Part shown: positions 11,421 through 22,761 of the stretch, piece after piece
Layout of the letters: every line of letters starts with the position of its first letter
Position numbering within the stretch: position 1 is the stretch's first letter
NCBI GenBank assembly: GCA_037178975.1
Contig: JASJZH010000001.1
Coordinates: forward strand, 5,378,501-5,442,500
DNA from: Oscheius tipulae
Taxonomy: Eukaryota; Nematoda; Chromadorea; Rhabditida; Rhabditidae
Direction: 5' to 3'
Length of the DNA: 64,000 nucleotides
The notes under the pieces: model-generated
Told to the model about the DNA's origin: nothing
Database searches by the model: none
Seen by the model: only the letters and a program-made list of their open reading frames with translations
Translations under genes and position numbers: made by a program

Positions 11421-12269
11421 TTAATACAGGCGCTCAACCTTTCCCATGGTAGACTTCAGATGGAGGGACTTGACGTTTTGCCATCCCTTCTTCAGGAGAG
11501 AAACAAGGAAGTTGATTGAGAGGGCGGCGTTACTGACAAGCTCATCCTGGGACAGCTCGACGTGTCCGATGGCAACAGAAAGGCACAAAACCTGGAAATC
11601 TCCCGTAAAAAAACATATAACTAGCGACAAACCTTCTTCATCTGGAACTTGATGGTAGCCTTGATTTCCTCAGCCTTGGCGGTCAGATTGTCGGCGTGGG
11701 TGACGACTGAAGGGAACTTTCCGGCCTTGTTAAGTCCAGGTCCGAGAATACGGGGAATCTGCTTGATCAGGGTCTCGGAGGCGAGGAAGGCATCGTAAGA
11801 CTTAGCCAACTTCTTGATGAGTTTCTTGTTCTTGTTGAGCTTCTTCAAGTCGTCGGCAGACATCGACGGAAGTCCAGCGGCGGCGGCCTCATCAAGATGG
11901 TGCTGGTCTCCGAAGACACACACCTTCATTCCTGGGCGGGGAATGGTCTTCAGCCTGAAAAGAAAGCATTAGTTTATGGATATAAGAAATTAGTTTTACC
12001 ACACGTTTGAATTTTAAGTCAAAAAAATAGCGGCGTTAGCCTTCCCAATTTTTAAGACCCTGGGTGGGGGTCCGCCGCGAACGGCTCCCTGATTTCTCAG
12101 GTCGTAGCTACCTGACAGATCCGGAGAAACGCTTGTCCTTCTGGGGATCGTAGTTCTTGAGTCCGATTTGAAGTTCGATCGTCTCGCGGAACTTCCTCTT
12201 CTTGTCCTGAGAGCCCTTCAGGACGGTGGCGATGGCCTCATTGAGAGTCTCACGTGATACCTTGGACAT
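11421..12269 (-). CDS. rpl-1: 60S ribosomal protein L10a (uL1)
   Basis: Large-subunit protein of the L1 stalk, which helps tRNA leave the E site. Three exons: 12112-12269, about 11636-11954 and about 11421-11605, giving about 216 residues, the usual length. The sequence reads [20 protein letters not shown], then [52 protein letters not shown] and ends MGKVERLY. The blocks LNEAIA-VLKGS and [12 protein letters not shown] are nematode-type rather than insect or vertebrate. A TTTTCAG acceptor lies 8 nt before the ATG. Intron 1 (11955-12111) is packed with hairpins and is listed separately. Confidence 0.96.
11980..12105. ncRNA. Structured RNA candidate in intron 1 of rpl-1
   Basis: Consecutive perfect hairpins lie within 70 nt (plus-strand coordinates): GGC-GTTA-GCC at 12032-12041, GACCC/GGGTC at 12056-12072, GCCG/CGGC at 12074-12085 and CCTGA/TCAGG at 12088-12101. 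GCGGCG at 12030-12035 can instead pair with CGCCGC at 12073-12078 and enclose the second hairpin. Read on the plus strand, AATTTTTAAG (12048-12057) sits between the first two hairpins like an Sm site, and GGCGTTAGC followed by such a site resembles the 3' half of C. elegans SL1 RNA. Read on the minus strand, the last two loops become UUCG and GAAA tetraloops, which favours an RNA in sense with rpl-1. The strand is therefore undecided. Confidence 0.4.
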
Positions 12270-12970
12270 GTTTACCCCTGAAAACGAAAACGTCGTAAAG
12301 TAATGGAAGATAGAGTAAAAAAATAGGAACACAACACACGACGGTAACGGCTAAAATAAATGAAGAAAAGAGGGTTGGCCCAAAAATTGTTCAGAAATTT
12401 AAAGGTCTAAACCGTCAATTTCGTGTTGGGACCCTGTATTTGCTTTACTTTTGAAAAATTAGCGGGAACCTATAATTAATATGTCCTCTTGCATAATTTT
12501 TTCTCGACTTTCAACATATCGCCCACTTTTCAATGCCCCATGCATTTTACCGAAGAGAAATCGATAGCCAGGAACCCAAAGCGCTTCCAAACAAAAGTAC
12601 CGTAGTCGCCAACAGCCGCTACGCTGGACGCGACGCATGCCAACCTAGCTGTGCTGGTTATCTAGTTAGCTCCATTTACAGTCAGTCTAATAACTTTTGC
12701 ATCGTTCGAGATATCCTCACATAGGGCCGAAGCCGGTGACTACTGCCTTCTATTGCATTGTTTTTCTAGAGACTTTCTTCAAGTCTTAGTCCTGAAAGAA
12801 TTGCCTATGATCAGTTTTTTGAGTTTTCAAAGTGTCTTCAAGTTCCAAGAGCCTAATCAGATAGGAAACTATGTTTCGGTTTTCTGTCATTTTTGACCAC
12901 TTGTACAATAGCATTCAGGGGAATCTCTCTGAATGACTCTCACCAAGACCCAAAGCTTTTTCAGGTCAGA
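12270..12970. other. Shared upstream region of rpl-1 and the SPATS2-like gene
   Basis: About 700 bp between divergent start codons, with no convincing coding frame. The acceptor for the plus-strand gene (CTTTTTCAG) ends 6 nt before its ATG at 12971, and the one for rpl-1 ends 8 nt before 12269, so mature 5' ends probably lie at these points. Confidence 0.4.
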
Positions 12971-14354
12971 ATGAACAAGAGCGAGATCAACGAGAAAGTC
13001 AACAAGGTCAGAGAGGTAGTCAGTGGGGTGAGCAACAACGATATCATTCTTGCTCTCCACTCCTTCGACTTCAACGTCGAGCAGACTATCCAGGCCTTCT
13101 GTGAAAGTATGTCTTCAATAGCTCATTTCAATAGTTCGTGCCTTCCAGATGGCGCTTCCGGAGTCCTTGACGACTGGGTTCGTCCTGCAGGCACCGGAAA
13201 CAAGAAGAATAAGAACAAGAAGAAGAAGGCCGAGGCTGCCGCTCCCGCTCCCGTGACCTCAGCTCCAATTAAACCAGCTCCCACTGTATCTACTGCCCCC
13301 TGTGAGTTGATGTCTTTGAGTTGCATCAGAGTTTTTTCAGCCGCTTCCCCGGCACCGGTTGCCGCCGTCCCAGCACAGGCTGTCGCGAAGCCCACTCCTG
13401 CACCCTCAACTACTTCAACCTCGGTCTCTAAAGAACATAAAGGTGGGTATGGAGAAAAGAATCTGTCTAGGATTGAGCCATGGTATATGAGTCTGACTAT
13501 GAGAGATCATTCTCGTTCTGGTTTGATTTCTTCAGACCACACAGTCAGCCTGACAGTCGAGCTCATGCACCATTCGCAGCTTCCAGTAAAGTAATGCTCC
13601 CTTTCCCATCCAGTATCTTGCCAATATACTGAATAGATGGAAGATATAGATGTATTATAGTGTGAACAGCTACCTTTTTCAGCTCAAGTTCCCTCGAACA
13701 GTGTACAAGAAGCCTTCCAAGTTCTCCGTCAAGCCTTGGCAGAGCGGGAACAAGCCCTGCTTGCCACACACAGCAAAAACAGTTCTTTCTCCGGTGATGT
13801 CAATCAGCTCCTGGCTCAAATTCGCAACTTTGGCTCAAGTAGGTCAACTCTCTGAGTCTTTAGTAGTAATGAGCGGTTCAGTTCGTGACGCCAACCAGAA
13901 ATCTGCTCAAGCCCAGCCACAGAAAGCCGCCTCGCCAGTTCAGACTGGAATCAAACATGCGGTCAGTCAGTCCAGTATCTCGAGCTCTGTGGGAGCTGAT
14001 TCCGGTGTCAATCTCAGCCCCACTCATCAAGGTTTGAATTCAGAAGAGGCTTATGAAACTTCAGTTTCAGAAGAGAAGAAGGTCTCCAAGAACACCAAAG
14101 TTGCACAGGTGGCCTCGGGAGGCATTCAGATGTCGTCCGACGCCCTTTCTCAGGACCAACTGGCCGATCTCCAACGCACTCTCCAGCAGTCGCTGGCCGC
14201 TCACGGCATCGACGCCAGTGTTCTGTCCGGAGTAACCAATGGAGATATGCCGGCTCGCAAGCAGCCTCAGCGCAAGCCTCAGGAGCGAAAGGGTGGACAG
14301 AAGGACGGTGGCAAATCGGCCCGTCCCCAGCTGAGCATCTTGAACAATGCCTAA
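12971..14354 (+). CDS. SPATS2/SPATS2L-like protein
   Basis: Homologue of vertebrate SPATS2 and SPATS2L, cytoplasmic RNA-associated proteins. The diagnostic part is the UBA-like N-terminus: INEKVNKVREVV, then NNDIILALHSFDFNVEQTIQ and AFCENGASGVLDDW, joined over an intron at 13108. It is followed by a Lys-rich patch (KKNKNKKKK), Ala/Pro-rich low-complexity sequence, and a helical segment (VQEAFQVLRQALAEREQALL) on the exon near 13680-13838. The last exon is Gln-rich and ends with basic RKPQERKGGQK and SILNNA at the TAA, 14352-14354. The start is favoured because a TTTTTCAG acceptor ends 6 nt upstream. The exons around 13300-13600 are uncertain. Confidence 0.75.
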
Positions 14355-14933
14355 AAGCCGTGTTTGTTCAGTAGTTTTCCCGTGTTGGTATCTATATCCG
14401 TAATTCCACATTTCATATATTCACCAAGTGGCCTTGTCTTGTTGCGGGATCCTCTCCTGTACTTTTGTGATAATCCAAGCATTTCCACCGAATGCAAAGA
14501 GATATAACTTATCGAGTCAAGATGTCTGATACTTTGTTTCTAATTTATGTCTATTCGTGTAATAAGGGGGTAAATAAAGTATTTATTGCAAGTCCAGAAT
14601 GGAGACAGACTGCCACAGAGCTCGTTTCAAGGAACCATACCAAGAAAACTGAGAAAATCGAGTTACTTTTGTCCACAGTTGGGCAGAAAAAAAGCCTAAA
14701 AGGCAAGATGATGCCGCGCCTTTCAGACATTCGTAACTCTGGAATCTGCATGCTTCCTGGAAAGTTGTCCAGTCCTTTCGTAGGCGGCCCAAATAATTCT
14801 TTCTTATCATCAATCTTCATGGAAGTGGCAAGGCATACTGAGGAGACTGATGTGCAAAGCATAGTTAAAAAAACATGGCCCGATTTATTTCGAGCGACGA
14901 ATATTATAAAACAGACAAATATGAAAATTGGTC

Positions 14934-15496
14934 TTACTGAAATAGAACGATTTTTACGTATCTTCCTCCTTGGGGTCCTCTGACGAATGAAAACATCATA
15001 TCTTCGTGCTGGAATCGATGGGTAGCTTGAAAAAAAAACTCGAAAATAACATACCCTTCTTTGTCTTTGTTGAAACTGGAAGTGTCTGCTGCCGAACATG
15101 TCGCCGAAGAACATGGGGAAAGGGACGTGGCCGAAATGTGCGAATGGATGCTGGAATCCGTGAGAAGGCGAGTCGTCGGCCTCTTGATACCCACCGTACA
15201 TGTCGTAATTTTGACGTTTTTCAGGATTTGACAGTATCTGAAGCCTTGTAATTCACCGAAAATAAGCAAGAACTAACCTCATAAGCGGCACCTATTTCCT
15301 GAAACTTCTCGTGAGCCGTCTTGTCGTCAGGATTGCGGTCCGGATGATATTCCTTTGCTAATTTGCGATAGGCCTTCTTAATTGTCGTGGCGTCGCAATC
15401 CCGAGAAATATTCAGCACTTTGTAATGGTCGCGGCCACACGCGACGAGCTGGAGCAGTGCTGTGGCCAGCAGCACTGTGTGGACGACGGGGCGCAT
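14934..15496 (-). CDS. Small ER-type J-domain protein (DnaJ/HSP40)
   Basis: J-domain co-chaperone that should stimulate an HSP70 of the secretory pathway. A cleavable signal peptide ([20 protein letters not shown]) precedes [15 protein letters not shown]. The J-domain shows the HPD motif in [12 protein letters not shown] and the closing helix [10 protein letters not shown]. After it comes a His/Phe/Gly-rich segment ([15 protein letters not shown]) but no cysteine-rich or full substrate-binding domain, so at about 165 residues it is closer to ERdj4/DNAJB9 than to DNAJB11. The start at 15496 has a TTTTGCAG acceptor 5 nt upstream. The last exon uses a CCAG acceptor near 15014, which alone keeps phase, and ends at 14934. 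The C-terminus is therefore a model. Confidence 0.75.
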
Positions 15497-16140
15497 TCTG
15501 TCTGCAAAATTAGTACTTTTCAAGCAAGATGGAGAAGGGCAATGCAAAAAATTGAGGGAGAAAAATGACAAAACTAGGAAACGAATTGAAATTCAATTTT
15601 TCTATTTTGGCGCCCTTCTACAATCTTTACCTGTGCCATCTCACTCTACTTTCCCAGCAGTCTGTACCTTATTGAGTCATTCTGCAACAGCCGACACTGG
15701 TCTGGATCTAAAAATTTCGTAGTCAGATTCCGAATTCTAGAAGCTTCTCGGCTTGTTTGACACTCCTTTTCGTATAGCTAGACTGTACCATAAACAATCT
15801 CTCTCATGACTCATATTCTTTTGACAAGACACAAAACTCTAAGAGTTGGATTTCGTTAGAATTTCTGACCAACCCGTGTTCGTCAGACTGTGCAGCAACT
15901 TGTGGAAGACTATCTTGACATGTATCAATTGGCAACGGTCACTTCTGCTGCAAGGCTTTTACTTGCCTCTTCTTCCTAGCCTCGCCTTCTGGCTACTACC
16001 TCCAGTTAGTCTGACCCTCTCTCCCAGCGTTTACTCATCTACTCTTCTATCATTGTTAGTCTGTTTTCTCTATGTCAAATACTTATCATGCACTCTTCTC
16101 ACCCTTATATTATACCCTTGAACTACTAGTAAACAACAAT

Positions 16141-16524
16141 GTTCCAGAGCCACAGAGACAACGTTCTGATACACAGGATGCACAGAGGCAGGACTTCCAA
16201 CCGGAAGGCCAGACAGGCTACCCGTCCTGCCTTCTCTCAAAAGTCTGCAGCCAGCAGTTCCAGGACGCGGAGCTGCAACTCATGCCTCAATTCCTGAGCC
16301 CGTATGTTGAGCTAACTTTCAAGGTGTCAAGACAAAACTTTCAAGGTGCGTCGGAGAAAGAGGATGATGAGTTCGTCGAGGAATGGCAGGACGAGAACGT
16401 GGAGTACGTGGAAACTGGTGTAAGTTTTTTGGGAAGCGAGCTGTCGCGTCTCTACTCTATTTTCCTTCTGACAAAAAAAGGCTACAATACCCCAGTGAAT
16501 CGGGATTTCTCAGACATAGACTAG
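16141..16524 (+). CDS. Possible acidic protein, 3' exons only
   Basis: Two plus-strand exons look coding. One near 16345-16420 encodes KEDDEFVEEWQDENVEYVET. After a short intron it joins in phase to YNTPVNRDFSDID and a TAG at 16522-16524. The upstream exon (from about 16141) is Gln-rich in one frame and Arg/Ser-rich in another, and I could not settle which frame joins. No family is recognised. It may be a small gene of its own ahead of the MSP gene. Confidence 0.3.
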   Translation, partial: VPEPQRQRSDTQDAQRQDFQPEGQTGYPSCLLSKVCSQQFQDAELQLMPQFLSPYVELTFKVSRQNFQGASEKEDDEFVEEWQDENVEYVETGVSFLGSELSRLYSIFLLTKKGYNTPVNRDFSDID

Positions 16525-16835
16525 AGCTGATAGTGAGATTCTTGTTACCTGATATGCGAGAAAGCCTGCAGACCAGGAAACATGATAATGGTACCAGCAG
16601 GTCGCACTGAAGAGCAGTCAGGATGATCTCTTGGAACCTGGAGAATATCATGACAGTCAGTGGAAGAGACTTTCTGAGGACTTGGGGTAAGCGATTCGTC
16701 TCTTCGATAGACTACTCCCATTTGTCGACTTTTAATGACTACAAACTTGGAACACAAAATGTTTAAAAAAAAAGAAGGAAATAACTTGAGTCAAAAGTGG
16801 AAGTCACTTAAAGACTTGCAGCTCTCTTCAGCAAA

Positions 16836-17596
16836 ATGCATCTGTAAGTTCGCTCTACCCAACGTCACCTAGTAGTCACTACAGGAGCAATCCCACTCCG
16901 ACCGAGCTGCTGGTTCCCAAGACGGCTACCGGAACTCTGCGACGCCGACTCTGCATCAGGAATTCGCCCTGGAACCAGACGGTCGTGGTTAAGCTAACCG
17001 TCAATCCCAAGAACGACTATGCAGTCCGTCTCAGCGAGGAGTTCCTGCTTCTAAAGCCGCATCAGGCCGTCCATGTGGTCGTCGAGCTCGACATGACGAA
17101 ACTGCAGTTCCTGAGGACGATCGAACATTACATCTGTGGCTATATGCTCGTAAAGCCTGACTCCGAACGTGCCGTGCAGAAGTGGCTCCTAACGGAGAAG
17201 ATGGAAAAGAAGAGTCAGCAGGCCTTCAAGCTGGCTGTCCGTCTGAGCTCGGACTTCTCGGCCTTCGACACCGTCATCGATCTGCCTGGCAATGCACTGC
17301 TCGAGTCGAGGATCGGCAAGGAGGAGGACTTTGAGAATGCTCACGAGCTGGCTTCGCAGACCGAACTTGTCCAGGAGATGAAGAAGAAGAAGACTGGCGC
17401 GAATGACTGGCTCTCGAATCTGATCGGGGCTAGCAAACAGGCCGTCTCCCAATGGGCCTGGGGACCCCAGGAGCTGCCGAAAGAACAGCAGCAGGCTCCC
17501 GTCTCGACCTATCTCATGCCGGAACTAAAGAAGCAACCGCAGAAAGCCGGCCGCTCGAGCTACGTCGTGCGGGAGATGAACGAGGTTGCAGTCTAG
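16836..17596 (+). CDS. Major sperm protein (MSP/VAP) domain protein
   Basis: Two exons: a tiny first one (16836-16843, MHL) and one from about 16885 to the TAG at 17594. Residues 5 to about 110 fit an MSP-type beta sandwich: LVPKTATGTLRRRLCIRN, then TVVVKLTVNPKNDYAVRLSE and KPHQAVHVVVELD, matching the family pattern of strand, asparagine, valine-rich strand and Y-VRP-like strand. The C-terminal half is charged (EMKKKKTGANDWLSNLIG) and unrecognised, with no membrane helix, so it is not a canonical VAP. A TCTTCAG acceptor lies 4 nt before the ATG. The next gene starts only 135 nt downstream on the same strand, suggesting an operon. Function may be cytoskeletal or lipid-contact; this is inference. 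Confidence 0.6.
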
Positions 17597-17730
17597 CCGA
17601 ACGACTCTGTTTAAAAATAAAAAGAGTTGCACGATATTTTGTTCTTTTTTTATACTTCTATTTTTGCCTATTGCCACAACTTCTTCGCCCAAAGTTTAGC
17701 ACCCTTTTGCTCAACTCGCCTGTCTCGGCA

Positions 17731-18653
17731 ATGAGAAGAGCTGTAAGAGATCCGATTCTGGATGCAAGGTGGTCAGGTACAACTCCAGCTGGTGAGGAAG
17801 TGAAAACTTTGAAAACACTATGAATTACCGAATAAAGACAGCTTTCCAGCTTGTGATCATCCCTCGGAACGAGAAGCTCTACGATCCGGATGTCCTGACT
17901 CTGGAGAATGGCCCCTCTCTTGGCTACATCTGTCTGGTCTCGGAGCAAGACTACAGACACATTTGCAAGAACTTCAGCGAGGTATACGACTAGCGTTTGC
18001 ACAGCTCTAAACTACTTTCAGCCCTTGAACTATGTATGTTTTCTGATCGGGAGCAAGAAGTACTTCGTCGTGTCATTTGGTTTAGAAGAGGTACATTTTA
18101 AACTGTGCACCAACTATATCCACTCTATGACATCCAAGAAATGATAAAAGTTGAAATCTATTGTAAAGCACCATGCTGCTCACCAACTGAGTATCGACAC
18201 CATCAAGAGCTGGTGCGCAACATTCGACCATCGGAGTACTTTTGCATATTTTTGCAGCCTTCAGTGCGGTTCTGTACTCGAGCCGTTTCCAGTGCAATTA
18301 TGTGTTTAGGCTGACCAAATAGAGGACCACAAAACCAACTGTTGCCTTTCTAACTGTCAACTGTGTACTGTCGAAGATTCAAGGAAGAGAATACACGAGT
18401 ACTGTGCCTTCAGCATCGAGACTCTGTACCTCTGTCGGACATGTCAGAAAGTATGTCATAGTCAGGCTGTACATTTGTTCACGTGTGATTCAGAGGACTG
18501 TCTGGTAGGCGAACAGTAGACAGAACTCGAGTTTTTCAGTTTTGTGATGCTGTCAAGTCCCGACTGGACAAGAAGTTTCTCGAAGATGGATCATTATGCA
18601 GAATGCGTTCGAAGAAATGGCTTATCCTGTTCCGACCGGCTCAAACCTATTAG
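17731..18653 (+). CDS. Cysteine-rich protein of unknown function
   Basis: A multi-exon gene I do not recognise. Exon 1 is very short (MRRA) and joins at about 17850 to LVIIPRNEKLYDPDVLTLEN, then GYICLVSEQDYRHICKNFSE; the next exon gives PLNYVCFLIGSKKYFVVSFG. Later exons are rich in cysteine: VEIYCKAPCCSPTEY, then TNCCLSNCQLCTVEDS, EYCAFSIETLYLCRTCQK and FCDAVKSRLDKKFLED, ending RPAQTY at the TAG, 18651-18653. The C..C and CC..C spacing suggests zinc binding or a disulphide-rich fold; there is no signal peptide, so zinc is likelier. One exon (about 18120-18211) has an uncertain 5' edge. It starts 135 nt after the MSP gene, probably in the same operon. Confidence 0.5.
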
Positions 18654-18891
18654 CTCGCTTTCATGACTTTATAGCAAAGATACCTTTAGTGGTCCCCTCC
18701 CTCTCTTCACAACCTTTGTGATTTCCCAGTTTCTTGACAGCCGTTCCAGTGTTTATAACAATAAAGTCTCTCTGCAGTCCAATAGAAATAACTGTATTTA
18801 TTGGACCCATAACTGTATGGATCAATATAAATTATTAATTTATTAGGAGCGTTGTCTCACAGAGATTCTTTTTTGGTTAGGAAGTCTGGGA

Positions 18892-21800
18892 TTAGTTGCT
18901 TTTCGTGGTCGATGTCGTCTTCTTTTTCTTCTTTTTCTCGTCGCCGCAGACGTATTCCACAAGCTGGGGGATCTGTCCGTTGCGATGGTAGTTGTCTATG
19001 TGGGCTTCGCCTAGAATCAAGTCAACTGGATTAAGTACACAATTGAAGATTGCCGCGCATTTACATTAGCATAACACAGTCGGGAAATGGATCCAGACGA
19101 CCCGGGCTCTTCAAATGACTTCATTTTTTATTTTTTCCGCAAATTTCTTTAAAGTTACTCACTTCCGATGAAAGTTCCACAGATAAAAAGATAAGGAAGA
19201 CCTTTGTGAGCGGTCAGCTGTTGGAGATTCCTCTCGACGAGTCGCGGTCGGTCGATCTGAACCGCGTCTATTGGCCAAAAAGACGAAGAAAAAGAAACCT
19301 TGTCGACATAGAAGGAAACAAGAGGCAGCCCGTAGGTGTCTCTCAACAAGGTCTCCATCTCTTTTGCCTTAGGAGAACGCGAATCGATGTACAGTACTGC
19401 CGGTAGTTTTCGAACCTGGAAGTGACTACATCAACTACTAAAACTTGTTTTTATGTCAAGAAGGCATTTTCCTTCGTCCCAAAATTCTGCAAAATTGGAG
19501 CCCATATGAAATACTATAGCTTTACAAAATACTGAAACTTTAAAAGCTTCGACTCGAAATAAGACCAACCTGTTGCGTGAGAGCCTGCACAGATGTACCA
19601 GCCAACTCTGGTTTTGTCGTCGGTTTTGTAGTCGGTGGTCTCGTCGGAGGAGGAAGTGGTGTTCGAGGAGTGGTCGGAGGTCGAGTCGGAGGTGGAAGAG
19701 TCGGTCTCTGAGTTGTCGGTCTCGGTCGAGTTGGAGGCGGTGACGGTGGTAGCGTAACAGTAGGCGCCGGCTGTGGAAAATAGGTATCGAAGCCGTCCTC
19801 CCCCTTAAAATAGTTCTTTCGTTAGCACCAAAGGTGGGTAAAAAGCCGTGCAAACATGCCTCGCCTACGACGCTTCCCTCGACGACGGAATTCGAGTCGA
19901 TGCTCACATGCGTACTGTAGGTCGGCTTCACACTGGGCAGTGGGGGTTGCACGTAAGGCTGTTGAGGAGGCTGAGAGGGCAGATGGCCCGGCACGTAGGG
20001 AACAACCTGTAGTCACATGCACACATGCAGTCTCTCTCTTTCCCTACCTGTGGTCGAGGCTGACTCGTGGCTGCTGGTTGGACATTCTGACCCTGCCCCT
20101 GGACAGAATACGAGCTGTAGACATTGTTCAATGCAGCCGTCTGGTAGTTGCTCACTCCATTAGCTCCCTGATTACTAAAAGTGTTCGCCGGCTGGACGCC
20201 TTGGCCCTGATTTGTGTAAGTATTGGCAGTTTGGACGCTTTGACCCTGACCGTATGTATTGGTTGGTTGACCATAACCGGACTGGAAAGAACTGGCTGGT
20301 TGGGCTCCCTGTTCATAGGACTGCTGGCTTGGGTATGGGTACTGTGTTTGTTGTTGCGGAGTAGGCTGTGGTGCTGGAGCAGGCTGTGGAGCTGACGTCT
20401 GCTGGTAGTAGTTCTCTTGACTAGTGTATACCGAGCCAGGATAGGCAGGCTGTGGTTGGTATGGTGACTGGGAAGCCGAAGTTGAGTAGTTTGGTGCCTG
20501 CGGAGCCACAGCCTGCTGTGCGTAGGAAGACTGAGCTGGAGTCTGATTCGAAGGCGGAAGTGGCGGGAAAACTTGGTAGTTTTGTGAATATGAACCGCCC
20601 TGGTAGGTTGGCTGAGCCGGGGCCACTGAGGCTGCCGAGTAGCCAGTTTGAGCAGCAGAGGACTGGTAGTTGGACTGGTAGCTCTCTTGGCCACTCGGAA
20701 CATACGACGATTGACCAGTGAAGGGAGACTGCCCTCCATACTGTCCAGACTGATACGATGTGGCAGCGGGATAGGAAGGTTGGGCTACCTGCTGAACTGG
20801 CTGCTGGACTTGTTGCGGATACTGTCCGCTTTGGTAAGTGGAGGCGTAAGGACTGGCTCCAGCCTGAAACTGATTTGTGAAAGAATATCGATGACTCCCG
20901 TAGATCATCAAAGAAAATGACAGGTAAGGAACATACTCTAGAACTTTGCTTAGTAATGACTGAAGCCTCATGGAAAATCACGGGTCAGCAGAACAATACC
21001 TGTGGTTTGTAAACAAAAGTCCTCTTGCTTGGCGGGACCTGCCTTCAAAGCAAGGAAGTCTTTTAACCAAACTTAGCTGACAACAAGCATTCATGCTAAT
21101 CGTTAAAGGATTGTCTCATCGACAGGTCTGCTAGAAGAAACAACTCCCTTCTGTAGTGACCTCTTACTTTTGAACAGTACATGAATCCATCTTCTATCGT
21201 TCACGAGCGACATCGGGTAAACTTTGTGATCAGCAAGAAGTTAAGCTACATGATTACATGCATGACATTGTGAGTAATACCGCTAAGGACCAACCTGATA
21301 CGAAGTGGAAGTGGCCGTAGGGAAGGAACTCTGCTGATAGGGTGGACTGGCCGGCTGCTGTCCCAATTCTCCCGGCAGCTGGATACCGTAGGCCTTTTGC
21401 AAAATGTCCAAGTACTGGCTGTACTTGGCCAGATTCTGCTGATCGATCTGCGCTACCACGGATTGGCCGGCTTGTGAGGAAGAGGGAGGAGTTGTAGCCG
21501 CAAACTGCTGCGCAAATTGGGCCGCGTTTGCGAAAGCCTGAGCTGCTACCTAAAGCTGACCGTTGTAGGCATTTCGAGTCTGTTACCTGATTTGGATAGA
21601 AGCCATAATTGTTTTGGCTATTATACTGGGCCGGCTGATTGTTGTACGAATGAAAGACAGGCGCTGACTGTCCACTAGGGTCGAAACTGAAACTCGTAGG
21701 TAGCTGTACTCCCGACGGGGTGTTGAAGGACACGGGCAGCTGGGAATCTGAAAGCCTTTTTGAGACATGATCGTGGCCAAATAGAGGGAGATTGGGATCT

Positions 21801-22761
21801 CAGAGGTCAACAAAGCCCCGAGACTCACCGATCGGCGGCTGGGATCCGTACTGAGCACTGGTTGATGGCTGCGAGTAGATGTTGCCTGAAACTGACAGCT
21901 TTAGGAACCGGTCAGCAGCACTTTTCGGACGCGTAATATGATACCTAACTCTCGTTGACCCCCTCTCTCTTTTTTGGGGATGGGGAGAGTACGGAGCCTC
22001 AGGCAAACCAGACTGATTAGAACAATCGGTTTGTTCTGAGACAAGCTACTGAACAAAAACGGCTTTGTCTGGTAAAAAGAAGAGATACATCTAGTAATTC
22101 TACTTAAGACAGGTGACCATAGGCCGAGACGGTAAGCTATAAGGGACAGCGAGGGAACAGGTCATAACTGATCAGAATGGTTCACAGAGGGAGGGGAAAC
22201 GTCGGTTTAGAGATCGAGACAAACTACAGACTGGCTGGCCTTGATCAAGGTAAACTAATATAGAAATAGCGGGAGTCAGGAGAGAAAGTGCTCTCTCAAA
22301 CAAGAGTCCCATCAAACGAATACTGTGGAAGGGGAACCGACAATGAAGGGTGATGTGACAAACACTGCAGTTCTAAAGAGTTCCAAGAAAGAGTTGAAAA
22401 AATTCGACATGTTTAGCAAAGCTGTAGACCAGGTCAGATAATGCAACTTCGTTACAGATGCCGAAGCAACCAGAGAAATATGTGCGATATGAAAACAGTT
22501 GAAAATGGACTGGCAAAGAGTTTCAGCTGTGTAGTGGTTGATCTGTTCTGCAACTATCTAGAGCATTGCACAACACAAAAATGAGTTCCCGAACAACAGC
22601 AACAGGCCGAGAAATAAAGTATTGGCGGGAAGGTGTACGGTAGACGAAGTTCAAATGGCTTGTGGGCAATGAAATAAGCAGATTCCAGAAAAGGGGACGT
22701 GTTTGTTTTGCTTACCATAGACTGCAGCCGGGAGCAGCCATGACAGGAGGGCCGCGAGCAT
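18892..22761 (-). CDS. Secreted Q/Y/P-rich low-complexity protein with C-terminal glutaredoxin-like fold
   Basis: Exon 1 (22716-22761) encodes a signal peptide, MLAALLSWLLPAAVYG; a TTTCAG acceptor lies about 33 nt upstream. After an 830-nt intron come exons at 21829-21885, about 21592-21747 and about 21294-21550, then a very long one (about 20050-20870). All are dominated by Q, Y, S, P, G and N (for example YQSGQYPQQVQQPVQQ). Next is a Pro/Thr-rich linker (PTRPPTTPRTPLPPPTRP). The last exons form a thioredoxin-like fold: RKLPAVLYIDSRSPKAKEME, GLPLVSFYVDK, KGLPYLFICGTFIG. Where glutaredoxins have CPYC it has SRSPK, so the redox cysteines are absent. The tail is Lys-rich (GDEKKKKKK). It resembles C. 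elegans pqn-type extracellular proteins in composition; role unknown, possibly structural. Confidence 0.65.

Noticed and set aside
14492..14983. 163-codon plus-strand frame overlapping an open minus-strand frame
   Set aside because: It lies in the 3' regions of two convergent genes, has no domain, and the minus-strand overlap needs an acceptor that breaks the J-protein phase. Chance openness is the simpler reading.
19856..20739. Long antisense and shifted frames across the Q/Y/P-rich exon
   Set aside because: These are by-products of the repetitive low-complexity exon; the signal peptide and exon phases support only the Q/Y/P-rich frame.
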